Positions 22,701 to 34,900 of a DNA stretch of 64,000 nucleotides are shown in pieces; position 1 is the stretch's first letter, and every line of letters begins with the position of its first letter. The DNA is taken from assembly GCF_001659605.2 (NCBI RefSeq), contig NC_035165.2, positions 14,494,419 through 14,558,418 of the forward strand, read 5' to 3'. Below the pieces are notes generated by a model that was not told the origin of the DNA, did no database searches, and saw only the letters and a program-made list of their open reading frames with translations. Position numbers and translations under genes: made by a program. Source of the stretch: Manihot esculenta (Eukaryota; Streptophyta; Magnoliopsida; Malpighiales; Euphorbiaceae).

Positions 22701-25700
22701 TTCATCTTTATCTTTCTCTTCTTTTTCACCCCTTGCTAGTTGCTACACAGTTCAGGGTTTAGTTTGTTGATTTTTCTTTTTGTTGTAGAAATTATTGAAT
22801 GCTGTAAATGAGTTGGAGGAATTGAAGCCTGGAGTGCAGCAGAAGATCAATGAATTAAACAGAAAATACACGCATCAAGTAAATGGGTATGGCACCCATC
22901 AACATGATTCATTAGAGTGGCCACCTGTCAAAAAGAAAACTTTGACTAGCTATGATATGACAAAGGTATAGTTAAAACTTCATATCAGTTGATAGTTGTC
23001 GTTTATTATTTTTAACAATTTGTTCTCACCTCATTAGCTAGGTAGAAATTTTGTTATATTTCTCTTCTTCCTTATTGTGCTGATACTTCTACTTTAAGCC
23101 ACTTTATGAATGATTTATATTTATGTTCTGCTCTACGTTTGGCAGGCAGTGAGCCCAGCTGCACGAGCGTTTGTTTATCCAGGTTCACGAACTCAACAAC
23201 TTTCACACGCTAGGCCAGTGGAAGAGCAGTTCAGAAGAATGTGAGTGTTTCAATATATTGATGTGGTTCTCCCTCATATAGAATGGCTTTTCCTCCTACT
23301 TGAGTGTGCTACTAGAATCTGCATTTGGCTTTGCATAGCTATTGTGTTCTTTTGCTCATCCCGGAATATGGTAGAGCAACTTTCTTGATGTTTTGTGATT
23401 TTTTCATTCCAGAATTGTATAAACCTTAAGCTTCCTTAAGCTTAACCCTTTCATTTGAATGCTCAAAAGGGGCAAGGGCATTTTCTTACCTGCATTTTAC
23501 TTTGGAGCTTTGTCCTCATGACTTCTTTCAGTCCTTTCTTGCTGCAATTAAAGCTTGTCTCTTCCTTAGTCCTCTGTATTCTAAAGTCTAAACATTATAA
23601 CTTCAGTTCTGTTGAGATAAATGATGGATGGACCTATTATGAGTGCTCCACTGCTTAGTTTGGTGGAACTTGTATTCGTTTGTTACTCAGTGTTCAAAAT
23701 AAATTAGCTCTGCGTGATTTAATAGAATGCGCTTGTTGTTCATTCCTATCTTGTTTGTGTAACTTTAAAAAATTGGTCGTTTGATTGTTCAGAGTTCAAA
23801 ATACTTGGGAAAAACCCTATCAAAATCGGTGGAATCTTCGCTCACTAACCTACTATATTAATTGGACTGAAACACCGCCCTTTTGTTTTTAACTGATTGA
23901 AGATGTAATCAAAGATCTTTATTTCTATCTAGCATTTTGACCTCCTTCAACAATCTGTTTATGATTCCTTCTGTCCTTTGGCCCTACATATTGTGTATGC
24001 AATAAACTGTCCAGATGTCATTCTTTTCTTCTAAGAGGCAGCATATGAGTGTTGCAGTGTCTTTTATGCCTTTCTTGCTTTTGTTCATCTTAATATGTTC
24101 TGTCAATTGTCAAAATTTGGTCAGTGAAATTTGAGAATTCATCTGCAAATGAAAATAATGTCTTATTCATGGCTTCCAAAATTAGAAGAGTGTCAAAAGT
24201 ACAAAAGAGTTAACAATCATCAAGTCTATATGAAAAACTAGATTTGCCATTGTATTCTGACTGCAAGCGGGAAACAGCCTTTTATGCCCATTAGCATTTC
24301 AAGTTAAAAATATACTAAAGAGTAGAGATAATAAATTGAAAAGGATGTATTCCTATGATGAGACGCAACAAATCTAGTATATGTTTGTGTATCCATGTGC
24401 GTGCATATTTTGTCAATTATTTTGAATGTCCAATGTGATATAATAATTTATGATGTGTTTTTCTCTACACTAGAATTTTAAGTATAATTTTCTGATGCAC
24501 TACTAGTGGTCAATTTTAACCGTGATTATGTTAAAGAGATCTACCAGGTTTCCAACTGTTAATGTTGAAAGTCTGTTCTAAATTTATATTGTTGGCAGTT
24601 TGGTTGACCCACCAAGGTCAGCCTTTGGAAAGGCCTAATTGGGTGATTATGGAGGATGAGAATAGAGACAATGTGGTTTAAAGGAAAGGAATGAAATGAG
24701 CATATAATTCCTGGAGAAATATTTTTCTAGTCCTCTCTTTCTGTGGAATTAATTCACTAATTTCAGTGCTTGTAACATAAAAAATATTAGTTGATTTTGC
24801 ATCATATGGTGCTCTTTGTTATCCTGAGCTTTTGTTACAAGTTGACTTTCTTTGTGCAGATCTTTAAATTTGCCTCGTCCTAGGGAGGAGACTCTTTCTA
24901 GACATTCTATATTGGGTCCAAATGGGCTACATGGGCCATGGCAGCCACCTAGGACTGATAAAGGAGTATGCTGTTAACCATGTCTTCCATTGGTCCTTCA
25001 TGCAAAACTGGTGCTGACTTATTTCATGTAAATGCAGGTCCAATATCCAATCAACTTAGACCTCACTCCAGTTGAAATCCCGAGGTTAGGGTCATTAGAC
25101 TTTCTTGTGGGATGTAGGAGTACTTACCTACTGTTTTGGATTTCAAAATATATTAAATAACAACATTGGGAGATCCATTAGTAGATTTTTTTAGGGCCTT
25201 ATGTGATTCCATGATATTGTTATTTCATTATTTTCCTTTTTTTTAAAAAAAAATTACATGGTGTTAGATTCATTCTGTTGGGTATCTTCATGTTTACACA
25301 GCTTGCAACAATCCACTGAAAATGGGGTTAGAGTGAAAGAGGACAGCAACAGTTTGGAGCTTTATAGCCTGCAACAGTCTGAAGAAAATGGATTTACAAT
25401 GAAATTAGACACTAGCAGAGCAGAAATTGAAGGCCCAAGTTTAGAATCAGTTCTTACTGTGAATGATGATAGTCAGGTGCAGCGTGCTGAAGCTCTTTCT
25501 TCCATGATTTCCTTTGAAACAACAGAAGCCCCTGTTCAGACAGATCTGATCAGACAGCCATCTCCTCCAGCTGTACTTGCTGAAGTACAAGATTTGATTC
25601 CTTCATTGTCTTCCCAAGTTACTGAAACAGAAAATAAACTGGAGATTTGCTCACCTGATGATGTTCGTTCTGAATCTCCCCTGCAACTGCACATTGTAAG

Positions 25701-28700
25701 AGCCCGAGCAACCTTGTTTTTACTGTGATTTAGTATCTTCTATGAGTTATGCTCTTAGTCAAGAATCTTATTGAAGATGCAAATTTTAGTACTATTCATT
25801 CTCTTTACCCAGCTAAAATTTTTCCAGTTTTAACATTTTGAGGTATCTGCATATTTCTTCATTTGTTTAAGTTAATTATTTACCTATGAATTTATTCCAG
25901 ATTTATGTAGTTAACAAAACAAAATAAGGGTGTTTTTGGAAGCCTATGTAAGCTTGTGTACTTTCCAAGTTACACATTGTCATCTTAATTCTTAAGTTGG
26001 AAACTTGGAATGCTATGTATGACAATCAATAGGATGGAGGATGCATATGTTGATCTTGGGACTATTAACAATTTTCCTTTCTCTGCAGTCAACAACAATG
26101 ATGGAGAATTTCATGAAGCTGGCGAAGTCAAATACTGATAAGAATTTAGAAACTTGTGGTGTCCTAGCTGGTTCTCTTGTAAGTAGTGATAGCCTAAAAG
26201 CACTGTTATTTAATTTAACAATTTATAGTGCTGATGATTTCATTAATCTTCACTGTATAGAAAAACAGAAAGTTTTACGTTACTGCTCTCATTATTCCGA
26301 AGCAGGAATCTACATCAGATTCGGTAGGGAAATATCATTATATACCAATGCTAGTTCTTTGTATTCCTTTGTTAATTACATGTCTGTGATTATCATTTAA
26401 ATATATATTGTACTCAGTGTCAGACCACAAATGAAGAGGAAATATTTGAAGTGCAGGATAAGCGATCTTTATTCCCCCTTGGGTGGATACATGTGAGTAC
26501 TTTCTGTGATCAACAATAACTTTCTCTTTATATGTCTGCTTTGTAATGCTATAAGTTCTACCTTCCCTTTGTCATGAGACTGTCGAGCTCCCTTGGCATG
26601 GTTAACTGGGCACGCAGAACGGGAAGCTTGGTTTGCTATCATGTGCCTCTGTTTCTGACTTGGTCTAAACCTGAAAAGTTCAATGAGTGCATTTATGTTG
26701 ATTATGTTCTTCCTAGTTTCTTCTATACTTGATGTCATTATTTACATTAATTTTTGGGAGTTCCATTCTGTCCTTTTTTTTATCCTGAATTAGGGCAAAT
26801 GAATCATGAAACTAAGTTTCAGGAGTTTCATTCTGTCCCTCTTAATTATAATGTACTATGCACATTGAGAATTTAGTATTATTAGTTGTAGGCAAGTAAA
26901 GGATATTAGATTGGATGGAGTGCAGCTGCCTTATCGTGATCACTTTTGATGCTTGGATTCCTTTGAAGTTACAGGAAAAGAATATTAGTAAAGCTAGACA
27001 TGTGGTTGAATTGGTGGGTGATTCAAATGTTATGTTCATGAAGTGCCCATTATGCTTAAGAGTTGCATAATATCTTTTATAAAACAATTAGACGGTTTCT
27101 ATCCTATTATGGGATAATGTTTGGCTGTAAAAGACTAGCATAGCATGTTTGCCAATTGAGTGTAGATGATGATTTTATGATGGCTATTCAGTCTTATTAA
27201 AGATGCCAAAAGGTGCTGGGCGAGGTGAGGCAACGCAAGGAGAGGCAAGGTGAGGCTGGATGAGGTGAGGCCTCTTGCAAGAGGCGAGCGCTTTGCCTTG
27301 CTTGTTGCGAGGCGCTGCCTTTTTCTTTTGGCTTTTTAGACACCAAACGCAAATCCGTAGTTTCCTTTTAAAGTTGCTAGTTGGGTAACTAAATTTTAGG
27401 TACTAGTTAGGAATATACATCCACATACTTATGCTAAGTTATTATGAAGATATATCCTATAATTATGATAACTAATTTGGGATATATATCTCTATAATTA
27501 TATTAACTAATTAGGAATATATATTCCAATTAGAAAGGGAAAAACACCATATCTATATAAATCATGGTTGTCAAAATCGGACCGGTTTAATCGGGAACTG
27601 GACCCTGGTCGAGTTCGGTTCAAGCTATAAACCCTCTATTCATCAAAACCGGAGCAAACTAGTGTGAACCGGCCGGTTTAAATCCAATTTTCTGAATCCG
27701 ACGTTCTCTTTTAATTTAAAAAATTTTACTTTTGCTTTTATCAAAGATTTGATCCATTGACCCTCATGATAAGACAAACTTGCTTTACCAATTGAACTAA
27801 TTCAACTTGTACTGTCTTATCACTTAATATGTGTAGCACGCTTATTAAATTTCATTAATACAAATTAATTATAAACTACTAACCAGGAAAAAAGAAGAAA
27901 TTATAATTTAAATGCTTGATATTATTAATGATTTAGTTTATTAGGCAAGTTAAATTATTATCTTATTCTATTTTTTTATTTCTTAGAGTAAAAAAGTACA
28001 TAAATTTTATGATCATTGTTTCATATAAATATAATAATATTTATTTTCATTTTGTTATTATAAAATTTTAATTCAAAGTTTTTCTCTTTTACATTTAATT
28101 AAATATTTTATTTAAAGTTTTAAATGATTTTCTAAGAATATTTAGATCTTAAAATATAAGTATTTTTTTTTTGTAATTATTGATAGAAATATATACAAAC
28201 ATTAATTATAATAAAAATATTATTATTAATTTTTTATTATTTATTTAATAATATATTAAACCCCGGTTTTTAACCACGGTCCAACATTAAACTCTCAACT
28301 CTCTGCCTTCACTAGTTCATTGACTGGTCCGGATTTAAAAACGTTGATATAAATGTCTACATAGTTCACTTGCTATAACATATATAAGATATATTCCAAC
28401 AGTGAAAAGCATCACATATTTATATACAAGGTTACCTATAATTAAGCTACTAATTAGGGAGCAATACAATATCTACATAAATATCTATATAGTTGACTTC
28501 CTTTAACAGATGTGTGTATAAATTTAGGTTGTGGCACCTCACTTTAGAAAGGTCTTCTTCGCCTCTCATCTCTCGCTCTTGCTTAAGGTCATAGGACACT
28601 TATCGCCTTGGTGTTGATTCTAGCTTTAATAACATTGGCTATTGAAATGAAAGGGCTAGATAAGAAATGTAGCACACATTGGAAATGGATGGTAGCACCA

Positions 28701-31700
28701 GTTAAGAATTGAGGGCTGGTTGTCTGCACTCTGAATTCTGAAATGGTTTCACTATATCTGACATTAAACATTTTGATTTGCCAGTGCAATAAAGGAGTGT
28801 GGATTATAGACCAAAAAATGATATGAATTGAAGTGGCAAAAATTGATTTGATGTCACAAACTCACAATAGCTTGCATAAAACGTTGGCTCTAAATGGAAT
28901 ATAACAAACAAAAAAGATTCATGTAACTATGCCCAATTTGGTTGGTGAAATTTAAACAGTTGGTTCATTATCTATGACTTCATCATCTAATCTGTGTTGC
29001 TTAAATGTTCACATTTTATTAGTGAAGTACGTGATTCTCCATTTCTTCTTGTTTGCATTACATATGCCATGATTAAACTTTAGGCACTATAAATTATTAA
29101 AAAGTGTAGATAATCAGTTTTAAATGTGATACAGCATGTCACTAATAATAATGTTAAGAATACACTAGCGCTGTTTACTCGTGCATGCTGTTCCTTCTCT
29201 GGAAACTAGCATTTCTTAATAGTTTGGGCATTTGGAAACAAGGAGATATAAGTTAGAGAGGCTTTTATAATATTCATCATGGGCTCAAACTATTGTAAAT
29301 TATTTATCTATCACGCAGCAGGGCTTCTTGGTTTTTATTTTATTTTCTTCCGTGTCTTTGTTTGTCTTTCCCTTCTCCCATGCCCTTCTCTCTCTTCCAG
29401 CGTCTTTGTCTTCTTCTTCTTCTTCTTCTTTGTTTGTCCTCCTTTTATATGTTTTTGTAATTAACAGTAGGCATCTTCCATTCTATTTCTGAGTCCGGTT
29501 CAACTTAAGAACCGGAACTGGAACCATAAACAAGCCTCCAAATTCTTTGATTTTTAGGAACTACAATTGGCACTTAACTCTTGTGGTGGCTTGTTCTAAG
29601 CAAGTTTGACATATTCTTTGTTCTAGCTTTGACTCCATTTTGATTTCAATTGTGCTTCTAATTTTGATTCGAATCTTGACTCTTGCACCTATACATTCTT
29701 GTGTTCATTTTATTATTAAAAATAATACTAAATATATAACATCAAAACAATAATAAAAAATAATTAGTGCTAACATCATATGAAAAGTATATTATGTATA
29801 GCCCTTAATGAGTATATTACATTACCTTGTACCTATTTTTTAGTTACATAGTCTTTAACTAAAAGATACCTGTAATTAAGAACTAAAAGAATTTATCATA
29901 TGACTAACATATGATGTAGTTATATCATTAAAGGCTGTAAGGTGATTTAATGTAGTTATGACTAAAATTATTTAGAAAAGTAGAAAATATATAAACTAGT
30001 GATTAAAGATAAATTAGACTGTATATATATCTTTGTGTGTGCGTGTGTTTATGTGCTCGTGTGCATGTGTGTGTAAATGACAGTTTTAGTTTCATATCAA
30101 TATATAAAATTTAAATTGGAATTATATGATATATCTAAACAATGTTAAAATATATATATATATATATATATAATCAATTCTTTGTTTTGGTATAGCTTGA
30201 TATGGTTTCTTGTGCAATTTTGGTTCTTGATGAAGAATCCGGAAACAAATCAAAATAATAATGTCAGTTTGGTTCGATATGGTTGAGTCATATAATTGAG
30301 GACTATTAGGTGATTTGATGTATTTATGACTAAATTGTTTAAAAAGGTAGAAATTCGAGGGATAGTATTAAATTATATAAACTTGTAATTAAAGATACAT
30401 TATATATATTACAATTTTAATTTCATGTGAATGTGTAAAATTTAATTGAAATTATATAATATAGCTAAACAACATAAAAAATATATATATAGAATTGGCT
30501 CTTTGATTTCGTACAGTTTGGTATGGTCTTTGTACAGTTCTAGTTCTTGATAAGAACCAGAATCAAATCAAAATAGTAAGATATAAGTTTGGTTCAATAT
30601 AGTTTAAATTTTACAAGTACCAGTATGGTTGAGTACATTTTTTGGTTTGGTTCTAAACGTCCTAGGAACCATGCACAACCCCTAAGCAACATTGTCTTTT
30701 TCTTTATCTGATTATATGTTGTTGCATTTATTGGCATAACTCAAGATTGACACGAATTACAGGAGAGAAAAAACAAAAACACAGTTTTACATGATTTGGC
30801 AAGTAGACATGCCCATGGACAGTCATGTCCTTTTTCTACTATTAAGAGGAGAATAATACAGCCCTATTTATAGAGATTTATAGTTCTTCTTTGTACACGT
30901 AGGATTAGGAGAACACATAAAAAAAGAAGAAGAAAAAGCTGGATTTGACTATCAGTTGTGGTCTTTTAGTGATCAATATATTTTTTTTTCTTGAACATAT
31001 ATGAGCTGCAATCTCAAAAAGTGCACCCTTTCTTCTTCTCACACTAGAACTAGGACATGCCCTTAGGTTTTGTTTTTATATATTTATAATTTTGTGAATC
31101 TAATTGCATCTAGTTCAGAGTTTAATCTTCTAACATTATAAATGTTTTACTTTTATATTTTCTTAGTTATTTTTATCTTCTTCTAACTGGCCTTAACCTT
31201 CTGTTTCAAATTCCAGACGCATCCTACACAGTCTTGTTTCATGTCATCTATTGATCTTCACACCCATTATTCATATCAGGTGATTACCCTTCCTGCTATT
31301 TTTAAAATTTATGCTTGTTGCGGTGGAAGTCATATCACCACGTATTCATCTGAAGGGGTTTAAGAGTAGGTTAGGAATCAGAAATACAGCATATTCACGT
31401 AGGGCTATGTGATGAGTGACCCTTAGGGGGCATTTGGTATAAGATTAAAAAATTGTAGGTTAAAAGTTACCTTATAAATTTTCAGGGAGTAATTATTAAT
31501 GGTGTAACAATTAATGGTTTTTGGTAGGGGGGTTAACAATAAAAGTAAAATACAAGTACATGATCTATAATTATATTTTAATAATGAATATCAGTTATTA
31601 TATTCTTATTTTATAAATAATTTAATTTATAAAAATTTATTAAATTCATTTTTTTTATCTAATATGATATATTTTTACATTCTATATCTTCCTCTTAAGT

Positions 31701-32995
31701 TAGAAATGTAAAAAGGAATAGAAAAAGGCAATTTTAACATATAAATGAATAACATCATTATGAAAAGAAAATAAAAAATAAAAAATGTCCTATTTGTTCA
31801 TACTTGTAATCCTCACATAAAATATTTTGTCCAAAATAAAATAATAATATTTTAAATGCATAATTATCTTTTATGCGTGTGTATGTGCATACAGGTGCAA
31901 CGAGCTTGACGGGCGTGCTCGTTTTTATTTTATATACACACACATACATACCGGTACAACTCGTTGCACCAGTGTGATATTTATGTATAAAATAAAAATA
32001 TTTTTCATAAATAAAAATATTTAAAAGAAAAAAAAAGAGAGGGTACCTTATTGTTGTAGGTGTTGCAATGTTGATGATGGTTAAAACTAGGTTTGAGAAA
32101 GAAATAGGAAGAGCGATTATAAATAGTGTTTAACCTTGCATTAACCTAGTCCCCCCAAGGTCAACATTTAAACTTTTAAGGGGGATAAATATTAATTAGG
32201 TTAAAAATTAACTTAACCTTCTATTAGTATCCAAACAAGAGTAACAAAGGTTAAAAATTAAAAAGGTAATAATTAACCCTTATTAATCCTCTACCAAACA
32301 TACCCTTAAGGTATACTGTATGAGTGTTCACTTCTTGGCTCAATCAGTTGGAGTAAGAGGAAATGGTGCTACTTTAAATGATTTGGGATATAATGTATCA
32401 GGAACATCTTCACATTTAGACTTTTAGTAGCTACCCAAATTTCCATCTCTTTGGGAAAGACGGGGAAGGAATATTTTAAAACCATTCTCTCCCCTTCCAT
32501 TATCTGGTCTATTTATGGCAGTGGCAGATAAACTTTTACACTGCATTTGGGTTGAGTTTTGGAATGGTGTTACAAGAGATGATTTCCTTGCAACATAAAA
32601 CTAAGGATATTTATATGCCTCATCAATTTCTTTACTGTTCAAATACTTTATTATTATTATTATTATTATTATCATTATCTCTTCAGATTATGCTGCCAGA
32701 AGCTGTTGCAATTGTCATGGCACCAAGAGATACAAGGTAACTATTGTTTTCTTAAATTTCCACTTTTTTGCCATGTATATCAATAAAATTGATTATATTC
32801 AAAATATTTCGTCCGGACAGAAAGCATGGCATTTTTCGGTTGACAACCCCTGGTGGCATGTCGATCATAAGACACTGCCAGCAACGTGGATTTCATCCAC
32901 ATAATCAACCACCAGATGGCGGGCCCCTTTACAAAGCCTGTACAGATGTCTATATGAATCCCAACCTGAAGTTTGATGTTATTGACCTACGGTGA
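19785..32995 (+). CDS. AMSH1: AMSH-like JAMM deubiquitinase (STAMBP family), 14 exons
   Basis: Exons: 19785-19904, 22392-22456, 22606-22681, 22789-22965, 23146-23240, 24860-24965, 25038-25084, 25302-25695, 26089-26178, 26261-26323, 26418-26492, 31217-31279, 32687-32736, 32821-32995. All introns are GT-AG and the phases join to a 531-aa frame, near the roughly 510 aa usual for plant AMSH. The N-terminal part (IDLYIMLLRFSS, SETIPRHRDY) is the USP8-dimer/MIT-like region. The C-terminal MPN+ domain starts near residue 360. JAMM zinc residues: E381, H436, H438, D449, with S446. It should cleave K63/K48-linked ubiquitin at endosomes with ESCRT-III. The ending resembles AMSH1 more than AMSH3 from memory; the paralogue call is tentative. 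Confidence 0.93.
19905..22391 (+). other. Intron 1 of the AMSH gene (2.5 kb)
   Basis: GT at 19905 and a TGCAG acceptor ending at 22391. Most of it is plain AT-rich intron. The middle (about 21335-21970) looks like an inserted LTR on the minus strand, listed separately. Confidence 0.85.
21335..21970 (-). repeat. Possible LTR in AMSH intron 1
   Basis: On the minus strand the segment begins TGTGGGACTGGG, carries TATAAATAA (21531-21539), an AATAAAG-like signal (about 21483-21490) and ends GTTCCTACA, so the ends could pair as TGTGGG/TGTAGG. No target duplication or priming site was found, so the call is weak. It may be a degraded solo LTR of a Ty1/copia-like element. Confidence 0.3.
25302..25431 (+). 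repeat. 66-nt in-frame tandem duplication in AMSH exon 8
   Basis: The exon starts with SLQQSTENG and, 22 codons later, reads SLQQSEENG. The two segments align over about 22 codons with silent and missense differences. It lies in the linker between the MIT-like and MPN domains, where length varies in the family. It partly explains why this protein is slightly longer than usual. Confidence 0.7.
27195..28612. repeat. GAGGCGAG-rich repeat, interrupted by a MITE
   Basis: A G-rich start (about 27210-27320; multiple GAGGTGAGG and GAGGCGAG) and a matching C-rich end (about 28555-28610; CGCCTCTCATCTCTCGCTC) are in inverted relation around the insertion 27563-28346. This resembles a widespread plant non-autonomous repeat, but I cannot name the family or find its target duplication. 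Confidence 0.4.
27563..28346. mobile_element. hAT-like MITE (784 bp) with 8-bp target duplication
   Basis: Flanked by a perfect 8-bp repeat ATATAAAT at 27555-27562 and 28347-28354. Ends are imperfect inverted repeats: CATGGTTGTCAAAATCGGAC at the left and, reverse-complemented, CAACGTTTTTAAATCCGGAC at the right. An 8-bp duplication with CA-starting termini is the hAT signature. The interior is AT-rich and non-coding, so it must have depended on a transposase from elsewhere. Confidence 0.75.
29930..30610. repeat. Two diverged tandem units of about 350 bp in intron 11
   Basis: The segments about 29930-30285 and about 30293-30610 share ordered blocks: AGGTGATTTAATGTA / AGGTGATTTGATGTA, TATGACTAAA, ATATAAACT, TTTCATRTSAAT, and a GGTTCTTGAT-AAGAA motif near each end. 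They differ by many substitutions and by a GTGTG-rich insert in the first. The flanking GGTTC-type sequences (29497 and 30650-30690; CATGCACAACCCCTAA) suggest a hAT-type non-autonomous element, not proven. Confidence 0.55.
30151..30172. repeat. (TA)11 microsatellite
   Basis: Uninterrupted TA dinucleotide run in AMSH intron 11, inside the first tandem unit. Confidence 0.95.
31436..32305. mobile_element. Tourist-like (PIF/Harbinger) MITE in AMSH intron 12
   Basis: Termini GGGGGCATTTGGTATAAG at the left and, reverse-complemented, GGGTATGTTTGGTAGAGG at the right, matching at 17 of the first 23 positions. It is flanked by TTA at 31433-31435 and 32306-32308, the 3-bp target of PIF/Harbinger elements. 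About 870 bp long, AT-rich and non-coding. Confidence 0.72.
32648..32672. repeat. (TTA)8 microsatellite before AMSH exon 13
   Basis: Trinucleotide run that ends about 14 nt before the acceptor of exon 13 (exon starts at 32687). It takes the place of the polypyrimidine tract, with only TCTCTTCAG remaining next to the acceptor. Confidence 0.9.
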
Positions 32996-34279
32996 TATTA
33001 GTTGTGGATTTTAATAGAAATGTATTTGCAAATATAATTCTTCATATATCATCCATTTATGGTGACTGGCCTTAACCTTCGATTCTTAAATTGTAAGATT
33101 TGTGTGTAAAGAAGGGAATGTTAAGATTGGCTGTATACTAAGTATCAATCAGTCCATCACTGGAACTGGAATGTACACAATCAAAGTTTTCTAACAAGGA
33201 CAAGTTTCCATTTAAGTTTTTATCAGGCTCATGTTGTGGCAGTCCATTTCAAATGTGCGCATGCTGGCTAAATGCATTTGCTTGTGTATCAGTAAATCCT
33301 TCAGAAAGATGAAAGCAAAGGTACAAGTTGTGGAAAGAAGTTGAGCAAACATGGGGAAATGATGAAATATTTATATATAAAATATATAGGAGTGATGTCA
33401 AAGCAATCTCACATTCCGAAGGGCAAAAGCAAAAGCAAGATAACAATCTTGACAGAATCTGCGTGGGGATATCATCTTGCTTGCTTTCTTAGTCACACAT
33501 GCCTCTTTCGGTTCACTGGTCCATTGCCATGGAAGAAAGTCCCTTCTCTATTTCTCAAAAGCAAGACTTGGAAAATACTTCACTCTTCACAGGCGTCATC
33601 TTCCTATGGTAATTCGCAAACCTTTGTCAGCAAAAAAAAAAAAAAAAAAAAAACCAACAAGCGTCCTTTCGTCTCCTAATTGCCTTTTAGCTCATCCCAG
33701 TTAGTGTTCATTACTCTCATCTCATGCCTCTCTTCAGCTGACCTGTGGAGGCAAAGCATCTTGAAATGGTCACCCTTCCCAACACACAGACACACATGAC
33801 ATTAGATGTCCCTGTGTCTTTATATACATCAAGATTACGACGTCAATGGCGTTTACTTTATTAGCCTAATCCATTTTCAACTAACCAACTTTCATATTAA
33901 ACTCAAAAAAACCTTTCCATTCAAGGATTTTGAGAACCCTTTTAATGATATAAATAATTTCCTAGTGGCATTCTAGAACAAGTGTACTATTTTTAATATG
34001 AAATGTATTGAAGTCGAAAAGAAAAAGGAAAAATTCATTTCTATTTCATGAAAGTTTGAAAAGTACTTTAATTGACTCATTATATTGCTGTTGTGGGTGT
34101 CTTATTATCATAAATGTTTCATTTAATTTTATTTATTTTTTTTACTTTGAATTTTTAAAGTTTTTATAGTTTTATTGCAGCATTAACTAATTATATAATT
34201 GATTTACAATATGAATTATTTTCGTAATTTTTATAATTATTTAAAAATATCTTCTTTTTTTCTTTTTTAAGTTCAGTGA
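32996..34279. other. AMSH 3' region and spacer
   Basis: The 3' UTR of the AMSH gene must begin here; I cannot place its end. A 22-nt poly(A) run lies at 33632-33653. Short open frames in 33249-33704 show no family resemblance. The remainder is AT-rich spacer. Confidence 0.5.
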
Positions 34280-34900
34280 GTCATGGATGCCTTGAGCTTA
34301 AAAAAGTTGATAGCATATAAATTGTAGTATTAATAAGTTGGAAACTCAGAAGACAGCTTTCTTTTACTTTAGTAGGACGAATCGACAACTGCTCACCCCA
34401 AATTGCCAAGTGGGACCCTCCCTCACACACAGTTGATGTCTTAGTCTGACTGTGGGACACCAATTGGGCTGACATTTCTGGCAACAACTTGCTCTTCGGA
34501 TAGAGAAAGAATACAAAGGAATAGGTGAAACAGTCCATTTCACTTAATCTGTCAATGCATGGACAGTCTTAACTAATATATGTATTACACTATTAGCAGA
34601 TCGAGAAATATTATTAACACTAATATTATTCGCCTCATCAATTAGAGATTTATAATTATAAATAATTGAATTAAAGGCTGAATAATTCATGTAATTAGGA
34701 TCAATAATAGTCCGAACGCTAAATTGAACATTTGACTCCATAATTATATTGGATCATCCCTAACTTTTAATCCAACTAAGAGTTTCTTTAATGGTTAAAG
34801 TTTCAATAATTTTTGCTTCAATATCATAAAAACCACCATTTGCTTGGTACAAATAAACTCTTTAAAACTATTATGGGTCACCATACACAATTTAATATGG
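34280..34900 (-). pseudogene. LINE RNase H-like (RVT_3) relic
   Basis: Reading leftward: a helix-type segment IKETLSWIK (about 34770-34797), then MESNVQFSV (34715-34741), YNYKSLIDEANNISV, ISRSANSVIHILVKTVHALTD ending at 34544, and a tail with WTV.. after a stop. Order and wording match the RNase H-like domain that closes plant L1 ORF2 (EALSWIK..ES..SV..RSAN..AH.LA). Stops at about 34745 and elsewhere break it. Upstream domains are absent. Confidence 0.65.

Larger units (their letters stand above)
26493..31216 (+). other. Intron 11 of the AMSH gene (4.7 kb), TE-loaded
   Basis: Donor GTGAGT at 26493, acceptor TTCCAG ending at 31216. It separates the codon for the JAMM residue H436 from T437-H438. 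Contents: a GAGGCGAG-rich repeat region (27195-28612) containing a hAT-like MITE (27563-28346), a pair of tandem AT-rich units (about 29930-30610), simple repeats and an LTR-like stretch near 30720-31000. Confidence 0.9.

Noticed and set aside
33249..33704. Frames on both strands near a poly(A) run
   Set aside because: No conserved motifs; the lysine run comes from the 22-nt poly(A).
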